Shown here piece by piece: positions 52,750-60,773 of a stretch of DNA of 64,000 nucleotides. The position numbers and the translations under genes are program-made. The stretch is taken from contig NZ_RCCH01000001.1 in NCBI RefSeq assembly GCF_003663945.1, positions 1 through 64,000 on the forward strand, read 5' to 3'. A model generated the notes under the pieces. It had not been told where the DNA came from. It saw only the letters and a program-made list of their open reading frames with translations, and did no database searches. Numbering within the stretch: position 1 is the first letter of the stretch; each line of letters begins with the position of its first letter. Source of the DNA: Lacinutrix venerupis. GTDB lineage: Bacteria; Bacteroidota; Bacteroidia; Flavobacteriales; Flavobacteriaceae.

Positions 52750-52823
52750 CAAAGGTAAGTTTGCTTTTTTTTTATTAAGATGATAAAAGTCATATTACAA
52801 GACTTATTATATTTTTAGTTTTA
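52750..52823. promoter_or_regulatory. Divergent promoters around one Fnr-type box (usp and the 67-aa gene)
   Basis: ATGATAAAAGTCAT at 52780-52793 has TACCTTTG at 52757-52750 on the minus strand and TAGTTTTA at 52816-52823 on the plus strand. Both end exactly 36.5 bp from the box centre. One dimer could therefore activate both directions. Confidence 0.72.
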
Positions 52824-52846
52824 CCAAAATGAAAATTATAAATTAA

Positions 52847-53050
52847 ATGAAAGCTGCTGTAATTACTAAAAGTACAGAGTATTATATTTCTATTAGAGAG
52901 TGTCTTATTAATACTCAAGGTATTTCTAATTTAATAGAAGATGCATCTAATAATAAAATTATTTTCGAGTTCACCACACATAATGCGGTGGAAGGTTTAC
53001 GAGAAAAACTTATAACTTTTGGAACTGCTATAGAGTTCGTGTTTTTGTAA
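52847..53050 (+). CDS. Hypothetical 67-aa protein of the Fnr-type regulon
   Basis: This small cytosolic protein (MKAAVITKSTEYYISIRECL...) is not recognised. The strand-helix pattern (KAAVITKSTEYYISIREC, ISNLIEDASNNKIIFEFTTHNAVEGLREKLITFGTAIEFVFL) suggests a small alpha/beta fold. It has its own promoter from the divergent Fnr-type box and is separated by 4 bp from the convergent split-barrel gene. The promoter supports that it is a real gene. Confidence 0.65.
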   Translation: MKAAVITKSTEYYISIRECLINTQGISNLIEDASNNKIIFEFTTHNAVEGLREKLITFGTAIEFVFL

Positions 53051-53054
53051 AAAA

Positions 53055-53510
53055 TTATAATATTCTCATTTTACCGGTAATATCTTCAATTTCTATTGTG
53101 TAAATTATTGGTAAATCTTCAGACGATATTTTACTAGAAAACTGATTAATATAATCTAAACTTTTATTTTCATTTTTATTTATTAAATCTTTTACACCAA
53201 GTGAAAACTGGTGTAGTAAAGCAAGTGCACCACTACCAGATTGCTCTTTGTATTTACCATGTACCATAATAGATTTCCAATCGTTTATTGCAGATATGGT
53301 TGTAACGCACATAGAAACAGCGTTATTTTTTCTTAACGCATCAATTTTATGACCTTTTGCAGAATAACAAATTATATTATGTTGTTCTTTATTATAAAAA
53401 TAGGTTATAGGTAGTACATAAGGCTTATTTAAATAGTTATATGCTAAGTAGCCAACGTAATTTCTGTTTAAAATGAACTCACACTCTTTAGTATCTAAAT
53501 TTTTTATCAT
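53055..53510 (-). CDS. FMN-binding split-barrel (pyridoxamine 5'-phosphate oxidase-like) protein
   Basis: This 151-aa protein has the pattern of Pyridox_ox_2/NimA-like flavin proteins: CEFILNRNYVGYLAYNYLNKPYVLPITYFYNKEQHNIICYSAKGHKIDALRKNNAVSMCV, then DWKSIMVHGKYKEQ and a C-terminal IYTIEIEDITGKMRIL. The exact substrate is unknown. It follows the lipoprotein gene by 25 bp on the same strand and probably shares its Fnr-type promoter. Confidence 0.85.
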   Translation of the reverse strand: MIKNLDTKECEFILNRNYVGYLAYNYLNKPYVLPITYFYNKEQHNIICYSAKGHKIDALRKNNAVSMCVTTISAINDWKSIMVHGKYKEQSGSGALALLHQFSLGVKDLINKNENKSLDYINQFSSKISSEDLPIIYTIEIEDITGKMRIL

Positions 53511-53535
53511 AATTTTTTTATTTAGTGAATAATAT

Positions 53536-54405
53536 TTAAAATTCTAATGGATTAAACTCATGTTTCTTTAAAACCGATAGTAATTTTACTAATGGTATTT
53601 TTACCGAATAACTTCCTGTGTAAGATGGGCACATTACACAATCATCGAAATAATACTCTACATAGGTTTCATTTAAAACAAAATTGTTTTTATGATTTAA
53701 AAAGTTGTCTAAGGAGAGTTCCCAACAATCATAATACAATTCTCCTTTGTTTATTTTACTAAATATTTCGCGATTTAAAATGTTTGTAAAATCTGTTTCA
53801 CTATCGTTTAAAAAGAAATCTTTATAAGTCATAAAAACACCTCGATTTAAATCAAAATTCATACAGTTAAAACTAAAACTAGGATGTAATGTTCCAGAAT
53901 AAAAGTTTTCTTTGTAAAAAACTACACTTACCAAATTGTTATTTACACTATATATTTTATAATTTATTAGTCTGCTTTCTTTAAAGTTTTTTAAAGTAAT
54001 ACTATCGCATTTTTGTTTTTTTTCTAAAATAGAGGCTTCGGTTCCAGAAATGTTTAAATAAAAATCTTTAATATAATTGTTAAAATTCTCGTACTTAGGA
54101 TTTAATTTTTCATTTAGCTCTGGATAAGTAAAATTTATAGTATAGTTTTCTTTTTCCTTAAAAAAAGTTTTTTCTTTAATTAAAGTTTCAAGATCAATTC
54201 TTTCGTCTTTTTTATTAATTAGTTTTTTTTGTTTTATTTCTATGGCAATAGATTTATTATTTATTAAATCTTTTTCTTCAGCTTTAGAAGCGTCTATAAT
54301 CTTTTCTTGAACAGGATCAATGTTATAATCTTTAATTTCTTTTTTATAATCTGTTTTACAATTTAAAAGAAGACAAAAAACAAGAACTACTTTAAGGTTT
54401 TTCAT
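53536..54405 (-). CDS. DUF3298-containing lipoprotein
   Basis: This 289-aa protein has a lipoprotein-type signal peptide (VLVFCLLLNCKTD), a Lys-rich helical region to about residue 85, and a C-terminal domain resembling DUF4163/DUF3298 of RsiV-like proteins (SFSFNCMNFDLNRGVFMTYKDFFLND, FVLNETYVEYYFDDCVMCPSYTGSYSVKIPLVKL). Two Cys occur in DDCVMCPS. It probably acts in the periplasm or outer membrane. Its promoter is one side of the divergent Fnr-type box at 54459. Confidence 0.78.
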   Translation of the reverse strand: MKNLKVVLVFCLLLNCKTDYKKEIKDYNIDPVQEKIIDASKAEEKDLINNKSIAIEIKQKKLINKKDERIDLETLIKEKTFFKEKENYTINFTYPELNEKLNPKYENFNNYIKDFYLNISGTEASILEKKQKCDSITLKNFKESRLINYKIYSVNNNLVSVVFYKENFYSGTLHPSFSFNCMNFDLNRGVFMTYKDFFLNDSETDFTNILNREIFSKINKGELYYDCWELSLDNFLNHKNNFVLNETYVEYYFDDCVMCPSYTGSYSVKIPLVKLLSVLKKHEFNPLEF

Positions 54406-54428
54406 AATAAATAGCTTTTTAACAATCT

Positions 54429-54502
54429 CAAAATTAGCGCTATATATTTTTTTTAAACATGATATAAATCATCTTTTTTAAGGTATTTCTGTTTTAATTT
54501 TA
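54429..54502. promoter_or_regulatory. Divergent promoters around one Fnr-type box (lipoprotein and usp2)
   Basis: ATGATATAAATCAT at 54459-54472 has TAATTTTG at 54436-54429 (minus) and TAATTTTA at 54495-54502 (plus), both ending 36.5 bp from the centre. The leaders would be about 18 and 22 nt. Confidence 0.75.
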
Positions 54503-54530
54503 AGATGTAACCATTTAATATTTAAAGAAA

Positions 54531-55367
54531 ATGATTAAAATAATTATTCCTACAGATTTTTCTGAGACCTCTAAAAATGCAATTTATTATGCCTTAGAAT
54601 TAATGAAATACGAAAAATGCGATTTTACCATTGTTCATGCCTATGCTACTGAAGTTTATAACAATACTGAAGAGCTTTCTAGAGATTATTTTGAAAAGTA
54701 TCGAGATAAAATTAAACAAGAAGCAGATAGTAAATTACAGAAAATTATAACACAAATGCTAGAAAAATCTCCTAACCCGAGACATAATTATAAAAGTATT
54801 TCTATTTTTAATAGTATTGTAGAATCTGTAAATGACCTTATTAAAAAAGAGGAGGCAGACTTAGTAGTTATTGGAACAAAAGGAAAAACAAATAATGTAA
54901 ATAATGCGTTTGGCAGTAATACAATTAATATAATTAAATATGCTAATTGCCCTATACTATCTGTGCCTTTAAGTTATAAGGATATGCACCCAAAACATAT
55001 TTTATTTCCTACAGATTATAACATTCCTTTTAATAAAAGAGCTTTTAAGTTAGTAAGTAACATTGCTAAAAATTATGTGTGTAAAATTCATTTTTTATAT
55101 GTCTCTACACTTAAAAAGATGTCTTATAGGCAAGAAGATAATAAAGCTTTTTTAAGCTATTGTTTTAAAGATAATTTTGTTGATTTTTTTCAGTTACCAG
55201 AAATAGATGTTGTAAAAATAATAGAAAAAACAATAGAAACAAAAAATATAGATTTATTAGTTATGATAAACCATAGGCAGTCTTATTTAGAGAATATGCT
55301 AAAAAATTCTAAGATTGAAAATTTAGAGTTAAATATTAAAATTCCATTTTTAGTACTTCAAAATTAA
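54531..55367 (+). CDS. Universal stress protein, two UspA domains (second copy)
   Basis: This 278-aa protein has a first Usp domain with IKIIIPTDFSETSKNAIYYALELM and VVIGTKGKTNNVNNAFGSNTINIIKYANCPILSVP (the ATP-binding loop partly retained). A second domain begins at KHILFPTDYNIPFNKRAFKLV and has lost the glycine loop, so it probably does not bind ATP. It shares the divergent Fnr-type box with the lipoprotein gene. Confidence 0.88.
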   Translation: MIKIIIPTDFSETSKNAIYYALELMKYEKCDFTIVHAYATEVYNNTEELSRDYFEKYRDKIKQEADSKLQKIITQMLEKSPNPRHNYKSISIFNSIVESVNDLIKKEEADLVVIGTKGKTNNVNNAFGSNTINIIKYANCPILSVPLSYKDMHPKHILFPTDYNIPFNKRAFKLVSNIAKNYVCKIHFLYVSTLKKMSYRQEDNKAFLSYCFKDNFVDFFQLPEIDVVKIIEKTIETKNIDLLVMINHRQSYLENMLKNSKIENLELNIKIPFLVLQN

Positions 55368-55494
55368 ATTTTAGGTGTAACTATTTTAATTTAAAACTAT
55401 TTTAAATCGTTTCATAAAATTTCAATACATTGGGCTAACCAAACTATAAAATTTTAAAAAATAGATTTTATATAATTAACCAAATAATTGAAAT

Positions 55495-57309
55495 ATGGTA
55501 TCATTAAGCACATTAGACTATGCTTTAATAATAGTATTTTTTGTAATAACATTATCCATAGGAATATATGTTTCAAAAAAATCTAGTAAAAATTCTTCAG
55601 AGTTTTTTCTTTCAGGTAGAACAATGCCATGGTGGTTGTTAGGTGTTTCTATGGTTGCCACAACTTTTTCTACAGACACACCTAATTTAGTTACAGATAT
55701 TGTTAGGACTAATGGTGTTTCTGGAAATTGGGTTTGGTGGGCTTTCTTAATTACTGGATTATTAACCGTATTTGTATATGCTAAATTATGGCGAAAATCT
55801 AACGTGAAAACAGATATAGAATTTTATGAATTTAGATACGGAGGTAAGCCAGCCCAATTTTTAAGAAAATTTAGAGCCGTTTATTTAGGTGTTATTTTTA
55901 ATGTAATAATAATGTCTTCGGTTACGTTAGCAGCCATTAAAATTGGAGGTATAATGTTAGGTCTTGAACCATGGGAAACTGTTATTAGTGCAGGATTAAT
56001 AACCGTTTTATTTAGTGCTTTAGGAGGTTTTAGAGGCGTTGTATATACAGATTTTATTTTATTTTTTGTTGCTATGGGTGGAGCTATTGGAGCAGCATAT
56101 TATTTAATAAACATACCTGAGGTAGGTGGGTTAGATGCTCTATTAAGTAATGAAAATGTTTCTAAAAAGCTTTCTATTTTACCAGATTTTAATAATACAA
56201 ATGCATTAATAACACTTTTTATAATTCCGTTAGCAGTGCAATGGTGGAGTTCGTGGTATCCAGGTGCAGAACCTGGAGGAGGAGGATATATTGCACAACG
56301 AATGCTCGCTGCAAAAGATGAAAATCATGCCATTGGTGCAACTTTTTTCTTTAATATAATGCACTACGCATTGCGTCCTTGGCCATGGATTTTAGTTGCA
56401 TTAGCATCTATAGTTGTATTTCCAGACTTGGCAAGTATTCAAGAGGCTTTTCCAAATATTACAGAAAGTAAATTAGGTCATGATTTAGCTTACTCAGCCA
56501 TGTTAACAAAATTACCAAGTGGTCTTTTAGGTTTAGTATTAACATCGTTAGTTGCTGCTTATATGTCTACAATTTCTACACAATTAAATTGGGGATCATC
56601 ATACATGGTATACGATTTTTACAAGCAACAAATAAACCCAAATGCTTCAGAAAAAAAACTTGTATTTATTGGTAGAGTTTCTACAGTTGTACTTATGGTT
56701 TTAAGTGCCTTATTAGCATTATTACTTCAAAATGCATTACAACTTTTCGAAGTTTTATTAATGTTTGGAGCCGGAACAGGTTTAATTTTTATTTTGCGTT
56801 GGTTTTGGTGGAGAATTAATGCTTGGAGTGAAATAACAGCAATGTTTGCATCTGGTATTATTTCAATTCTATTAAAATTAACACCAATAGGTGTATACCT
56901 TTTTGGAGTGGATTCTGGTGTTTTTGCAGAGTATTATCAATACCCATTTGTTGTTGTAATTACTACTATAATTTGGCTTATTGCTACCTATGCAACACAA
57001 CCTGAAAGTAAAGAAGTACTTCAGCAGTTTTATAAAAAAATACAACCAGGTGGTCCAGGTTGGAAAAAAGTTGTTTTTGAAGCAGAAGAGCAAGGTATAA
57101 GCTTAAAAAATAATAATTATGTTTGGAGTGTTCCTTCTGGTCTATTAGCTATGGTTTTAGGCTGTGTACTAATATACAGTTGCATGTTTGCAACAGGTTA
57201 TTATATTTATGGAGATTATAATTTAGCATTTGTATTAACAGTTGTAGCGCTAGTTTCAGGATTGTTTTTAATTAAGGTGTGGAAGCGTGTTAGTTCAAAA
57301 ATTTTGTAA
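55495..57309 (+). CDS. Sodium:solute symporter family transporter
   Basis: This 604-aa inner-membrane protein has about 13-14 membrane segments. The SSS-family features include LSIGIYVSKKSSKNSSEFFLSGRTMPWWLLGVSMVATTFSTDTP at the N-terminus, the AKLWRKSNVKTDIEFYEFRYGGKPAQFLRKFRAVYLG segment, and the Na2-site-like SLVAAYMSTISTQLNWGSSYMVYDFY. It imports an unidentified solute with Na+. No partner gene is near to suggest the substrate. Confidence 0.92.
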   Translation: MVSLSTLDYALIIVFFVITLSIGIYVSKKSSKNSSEFFLSGRTMPWWLLGVSMVATTFSTDTPNLVTDIVRTNGVSGNWVWWAFLITGLLTVFVYAKLWRKSNVKTDIEFYEFRYGGKPAQFLRKFRAVYLGVIFNVIIMSSVTLAAIKIGGIMLGLEPWETVISAGLITVLFSALGGFRGVVYTDFILFFVAMGGAIGAAYYLINIPEVGGLDALLSNENVSKKLSILPDFNNTNALITLFIIPLAVQWWSSWYPGAEPGGGGYIAQRMLAAKDENHAIGATFFFNIMHYALRPWPWILVALASIVVFPDLASIQEAFPNITESKLGHDLAYSAMLTKLPSGLLGLVLTSLVAAYMSTISTQLNWGSSYMVYDFYKQQINPNASEKKLVFIGRVSTVVLMVLSALLALLLQNALQLFEVLLMFGAGTGLIFILRWFWWRINAWSEITAMFASGIISILLKLTPIGVYLFGVDSGVFAEYYQYPFVVVITTIIWLIATYATQPESKEVLQQFYKKIQPGGPGWKKVVFEAEEQGISLKNNNYVWSVPSGLLAMVLGCVLIYSCMFATGYYIYGDYNLAFVLTVVALVSGLFLIKVWKRVSSKIL

Positions 57310-57330
57310 AAAACATTAAAAAAAGCATAA

Positions 57331-57366
57331 AAGCCTCGTAATTAAAAAATTACGAGGCTTTTTTTA
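57331..57366 (+). terminator. Terminator after the symporter gene
   Basis: A 13-bp perfect stem (AAGCCTCGTAATT / AATTACGAGGCTT, loop AAAA) is followed by T8. Confidence 0.88.
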
Positions 57367-57470
57367 TATAATTAAACGTTTTTTTAAATAAACCAAATCG
57401 ATAAATAAGATAATATTGTGGTTTAATTATTAAAAATAAATAGGATTTATATTGTGAAATTAAAAACAAA

Positions 57471-57498
57471 AACCTCATAATCAAAAGATTATGAGGTT
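57471..57498 (-). terminator. Terminator after tRNA-Ser
   Basis: A 12-bp perfect stem (AACCTCATAATC / GATTATGAGGTT, loop AAAA) lies just past the tRNA on the minus strand, followed by a T-rich run. Confidence 0.8.
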
Positions 57499-57503
57499 AG
57501 TTG

Positions 57504-57588
57504 CGGAGAATGAGGGATTCGAACCCCCGGAGGTGTGACCCTCAACAGTTTTCAAGACTGCCGCATTCGACCACTCTGCCAATTCTCC
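57504..57588 (-). tRNA. tRNA-Ser (TGA)
   Basis: This 85-nt tRNA has acceptor GGAGAAT/ATTCTCC, a long variable arm (typical of class II tRNAs), anticodon loop CTTGAAA, and T loop TTCGAAT. It reads the UCA codon family (UCN in part). CCA is not encoded. Confidence 0.95.
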
Positions 57589-57684
57589 TTGAGTGCCTCA
57601 TCAAGCTATTTGCCTGAATGCGGGTGCAAATATAGTGTCCTTTTTCTTTCTTTTCAAATAAATTTTATGATTTTTTTAAAAAAA

Positions 57685-58074
57685 TTAATTTAAAATTGGG
57701 ATAGGTTTCATTTGTTCGTTGACTGCCACGAACTTAAAGTATCCTGTGACTGTTAATTCTCTATTATAATTATACATGTTTTCCATAAAAATATCGACTT
57801 TTACGGTGCAACTTGTGTTTCCAACTTTATAAATTCTTGCAACTAATTCTACAATTGTTCCTTCTGGAATTGGTTTTTCGAAATCTATTTTATCTGTAGA
57901 TATTGTTACTACTTTTTTTCTACTAAATCTTGTGGCACAAATAAAGGAAGCTTCATCCATCATGTGTAAAGCAGTACCTCCAAATAAAGTATTATAGTGA
58001 TTAGTTGTATTTGGAAAAATTGCTTTAAATATTCTTGTTTCAGATTCTTTTATTAATTCTTCTTTAGATTTCAT
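57685..58074 (-). CDS. Acyl-CoA thioesterase (hotdog fold, YciA-like)
   Basis: This 129-aa single hotdog-domain enzyme has the signature NTTNHYNTLFGGTALHMMDEASFICATRFSRKKVVTISTDKIDFEKPIPEGT (active-site Asn-Asp pattern, hotdog helix and beta-bulge). The YciA-type enzymes hydrolyse acyl-CoA; the chain length preference is not seen in the sequence. Confidence 0.9.
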   Translation of the reverse strand: MKSKEELIKESETRIFKAIFPNTTNHYNTLFGGTALHMMDEASFICATRFSRKKVVTISTDKIDFEKPIPEGTIVELVARIYKVGNTSCTVKVDIFMENMYNYNRELTVTGYFKFVAVNEQMKPIPILN

Positions 58075-58164
58075 ATCTATAGTTATATCATTTTAATTTA
58101 TTAGACTTTATTGTCTTTATTGCGAATGTAATTCTATTTTTGCAGAAAGTTATTATATAAATAT

Positions 58165-58794
58165 ATGAACGTAATCGAAGCTTTACAATGGCGCTACGCA
58201 ACTAAATCTTTTGATGAAGATAAAATAGTTTCTAAAGAAAAATTAGATATTCTTTTAAATGCCTTTAATTTAACAGCAACTTCTTATGGACTGCAACCTA
58301 TTAAGTTAGTTGTAATTGATAATAAAAAATTGCAAAAGGATTTAGTAAGTTATTCTATGAATCAAGAACAGATTGCTCAAGCATCTCACGTTTTTGTTAT
58401 TTGTATAGAAACTATAATAGATAAGATATTTATAGAAAACTATTTTAAATTAGTAAAATCTACTCGTAATACACCAGATGAAATATTAAATCCTTTTAAA
58501 AATTTTTTAATTGATGATTTTGAAAGAAAAACAGAAAAGGAAATTAAGGAATGGAGTATAAAACAAGCATATTTAGCATTAGGAAATTTATTAACCGTTT
58601 GTGCTTTAGAAAAAATTGATGCTTGCCCAATGGAAGGTTTTGAGCCTAGTAAATATGATGAAATTTTAAAATTAAAATCTAAAGGATTACAATCTGTTTT
58701 AGTTTTACCAATAGGTTATAGAGCTGAAAATGATTTTATGTCTAAGCTTAAGAAAGTACGTAAAGATATTAACTCTAGTGTGTTATTTACATAA
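58165..58794 (+). CDS. NAD(P)H-dependent nitroreductase-family oxidoreductase
   Basis: This 209-aa FMN protein has the family N-terminus MNVIEALQWRYATKSFDEDKIVSKEKLDILLNAFNLTATSYGLQPIKLVVI. Later come AYLALGNLLTVCALEKIDACPMEGFEPSKYDEIL and LVLPIGYRAENDF. Typical substrates are quinones or nitro-compounds; the true one is unknown. Confidence 0.92.
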   Translation: MNVIEALQWRYATKSFDEDKIVSKEKLDILLNAFNLTATSYGLQPIKLVVIDNKKLQKDLVSYSMNQEQIAQASHVFVICIETIIDKIFIENYFKLVKSTRNTPDEILNPFKNFLIDDFERKTEKEIKEWSIKQAYLALGNLLTVCALEKIDACPMEGFEPSKYDEILKLKSKGLQSVLVLPIGYRAENDFMSKLKKVRKDINSSVLFT

Positions 58795-58864
58795 TACATT
58801 TTTTTGGCAAGATTCTTGGTATATTGTATATTTATAGTGTAATATTTAAGTCTCAAAAGTATTT

Positions 58865-59320
58865 ATGAAAAACTTATTTTTTTTATTCCTAATATGTATT
58901 TCTTTTCAAGGATTTTCTCAAGATGAAGATTACCCTAATCTTAATTGGTTAACAGATTTCGAAAAGGCAAAAAAAGAATCTAATCTATCAGATAAGCCTA
59001 TACTAATGTATTTTACTGGCAGTGATTGGTGCGGCCCTTGTAAAATGCTTAAAACAGACTTTTTTAATACTGAGTCTTTTGAAAAAAAAGCAGAAAATTT
59101 TATTTTATTGAAGGTAGACATGCCAAGACGTTTAGATATTATAACGCCAGAGCAAAAGAAGAAAAATAAAATATTAGTAAAAAAATATAATAAAAAAGGA
59201 GGTTACCCCAATTTAGTAGTTTTAAATAATAAATTAGATGTTATAGGTGAATTAACAGGCTATACATTTTTAAGAGAAACAGATAGGCATTTCGCATTTA
59301 TAGACGGATTTATTAAATGA
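58865..59320 (+). CDS. Secreted thioredoxin-like protein
   Basis: This 151-aa protein has signal peptide MKNLFFLFLICISFQGFSQ and a thioredoxin fold with the active site SDWCGPCKMLKTDF. A Thioredoxin_7-type insertion (NFILLKVDMPRRLDIITPEQKKKN) follows, then GGYPNLVVLNNKLDVIGELTGY with the cis-Pro loop GYPN. It is probably periplasmic and handles disulfides. Confidence 0.93.
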   Translation: MKNLFFLFLICISFQGFSQDEDYPNLNWLTDFEKAKKESNLSDKPILMYFTGSDWCGPCKMLKTDFFNTESFEKKAENFILLKVDMPRRLDIITPEQKKKNKILVKKYNKKGGYPNLVVLNNKLDVIGELTGYTFLRETDRHFAFIDGFIK

Positions 59321-59343
59321 TATTGAAAGTATTATAGAAATTT

Positions 59344-59384
59344 AAAAGCCTTTTAAACTTTGAGTTAGCAGGCTTTTTTTTTTG
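59344..59384 (+). terminator. Terminator after the thioredoxin-like gene
   Basis: The short stem AAAAGCCT / AGGCTTTT with a long loop is followed by about ten T. Confidence 0.6.
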
Positions 59385-59424
59385 CTTTAATTCAACTATT
59401 TTTGACCGAATTAAAAAAAGAAAT

Positions 59425-60618
59425 ATGCCAGGATTTGAACGCTTTGGAGATTTAGAAAGAGAGGAATTACAAGATGTATTAGACAATGGTGTTTTAATGC
59501 GTTATGGTTTTGATGGAATGCGAAATGGGCATTGGAAAGCAAAAGAGCTTGAAGAGGAATTAAAAACTTCGTTAGAGTGCGATTACGCTCAATTGGTGTC
59601 TAATGGAACCTCTGCAGTTTCTGTGGCTTTAGCAAGTGCTGGAGTTGGTGCTGGAGATGAAGTTATTATGCCAACTTTTACTTTTGTAGCTAGTTTTGAA
59701 GCCATTTTATTACTTGGAGCAATACCTGTTTTAGTTGATATAGATGATACTTTAGGTCTTGATGCTAAAGCTGTAGAAAAGGCCATTACTCCAAAAACTA
59801 AAGCTGTTATGGTGGTGCAAATGTGTGGTAGTATGGCAAATATGACAGCACTTTCACAAGTTTGTAAAAAGCATAATTTATTATTAGTAGAAGATGCTTG
59901 CCAAGCTATTGGTGGTCGATATAATGATAAACCATTAGGTAGTATAGGTGATTTAGGTTGTTTTTCTTTCGATTTTGTAAAAACCGTTACTTGTGGAGAA
60001 GGAGGAGCAGTAATAACCAACAATAAAGAATATTACATAAATGCAGACCATTTTAGTGATCATGGCCACGATCATGAAGGGAATGATAGAGGTGCAGAAA
60101 CACATCCTTTTTTAGGGTATAATTTTAGAATTTCGGAATTACATGCAGCTGTTGGTTTAGCTCAAATTAAGAGATTGCCAGAGTTTTTAGAAGTTCAGAA
60201 AAAAAACTATACAATACTTAGGGAAACGTTATCTGAAATTCCAGAAGTTACCTTTAGAACTGTACCTAAGGGAGGAGAGGAGAGCTATGCTTTTTTTAAT
60301 TTCTTTATGCCAGATGTAGAAATAGCAAGAAAAACTATAGAAGCTTTTAAAGATCACGGAGTTGATGCTTGTTGGAATTATTTTGATAATAATTGGCATT
60401 ATGTTAGAAAATGGAATCATTTAAAAGACGCTAAATCTTTATATCCATTATCTAAAGATATTAAAGGCGCATTAAACTTGCTTAGTAAAAAAACATTTAC
60501 TCAAAGTGATCACTATATTGGAAGAAATATTTCTTGTCTTATCAAGTTATCATGGACAGAAGAAGAGGTTAGAAGTCGAGCAAGAAAAATGAAAGAAGCA
60601 ATATTAAGTTCATTATAA
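59425..60618 (+). CDS. DegT/DnrJ/EryC1/StrS-family PLP aminotransferase
   Basis: This 397-aa enzyme has the PLP fold-type I signatures: YAQLVSNGTSAVSVALASAGVGAGDEVIMPTFTFVASFEAIL, LLLVEDACQAIGGRYNDKPLG, the Schiff-base Lys in FDFVKTVTCGEGGAVITNN, and YNFRISELHAAVGLAQIKRL. These enzymes aminate nucleotide-linked keto-sugars or similar carbonyls. No sugar-nucleotide gene is next to it, so the substrate remains open. Confidence 0.93.
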   Translation: MPGFERFGDLEREELQDVLDNGVLMRYGFDGMRNGHWKAKELEEELKTSLECDYAQLVSNGTSAVSVALASAGVGAGDEVIMPTFTFVASFEAILLLGAIPVLVDIDDTLGLDAKAVEKAITPKTKAVMVVQMCGSMANMTALSQVCKKHNLLLVEDACQAIGGRYNDKPLGSIGDLGCFSFDFVKTVTCGEGGAVITNNKEYYINADHFSDHGHDHEGNDRGAETHPFLGYNFRISELHAAVGLAQIKRLPEFLEVQKKNYTILRETLSEIPEVTFRTVPKGGEESYAFFNFFMPDVEIARKTIEAFKDHGVDACWNYFDNNWHYVRKWNHLKDAKSLYPLSKDIKGALNLLSKKTFTQSDHYIGRNISCLIKLSWTEEEVRSRARKMKEAILSSL

Positions 60619-60639
60619 AATTATTTTAAATTATTATAT

Positions 60640-60677
60640 AATCCCTTTTAGGCGTTGGCTTAAAAGGGATTTTTTTT
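60640..60677 (+). terminator. Terminator after the aminotransferase gene
   Basis: The stem AATCCCTTTTA / TAAAAGGGATT with a 10-nt loop is followed by T7. Confidence 0.85.
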
Positions 60678-60773
60678 GTTTTATTTTTTTTAATATAAAT
60701 GTTAACCTTTTGGTTTTTGTGACATAAATAAGAAATGAATAGCTATTAATCATTTCAACAAAAACCAAAAATT

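Noticed and set aside
52723-52752. Ten extra N-terminal codons of the universal stress protein at 51895
   Set aside because: They lie upstream of the predicted transcription start set by the TACCTTTG box; the Usp domain starts at MKKILVPVDF.
60718-60735. GTGACATAAATAAG upstream of the fibre-like gene as a sixth Fnr-type box
   Set aside because: Only the left half-site fits; the right half is not TCAT, and no -7 box is at the fixed distance.
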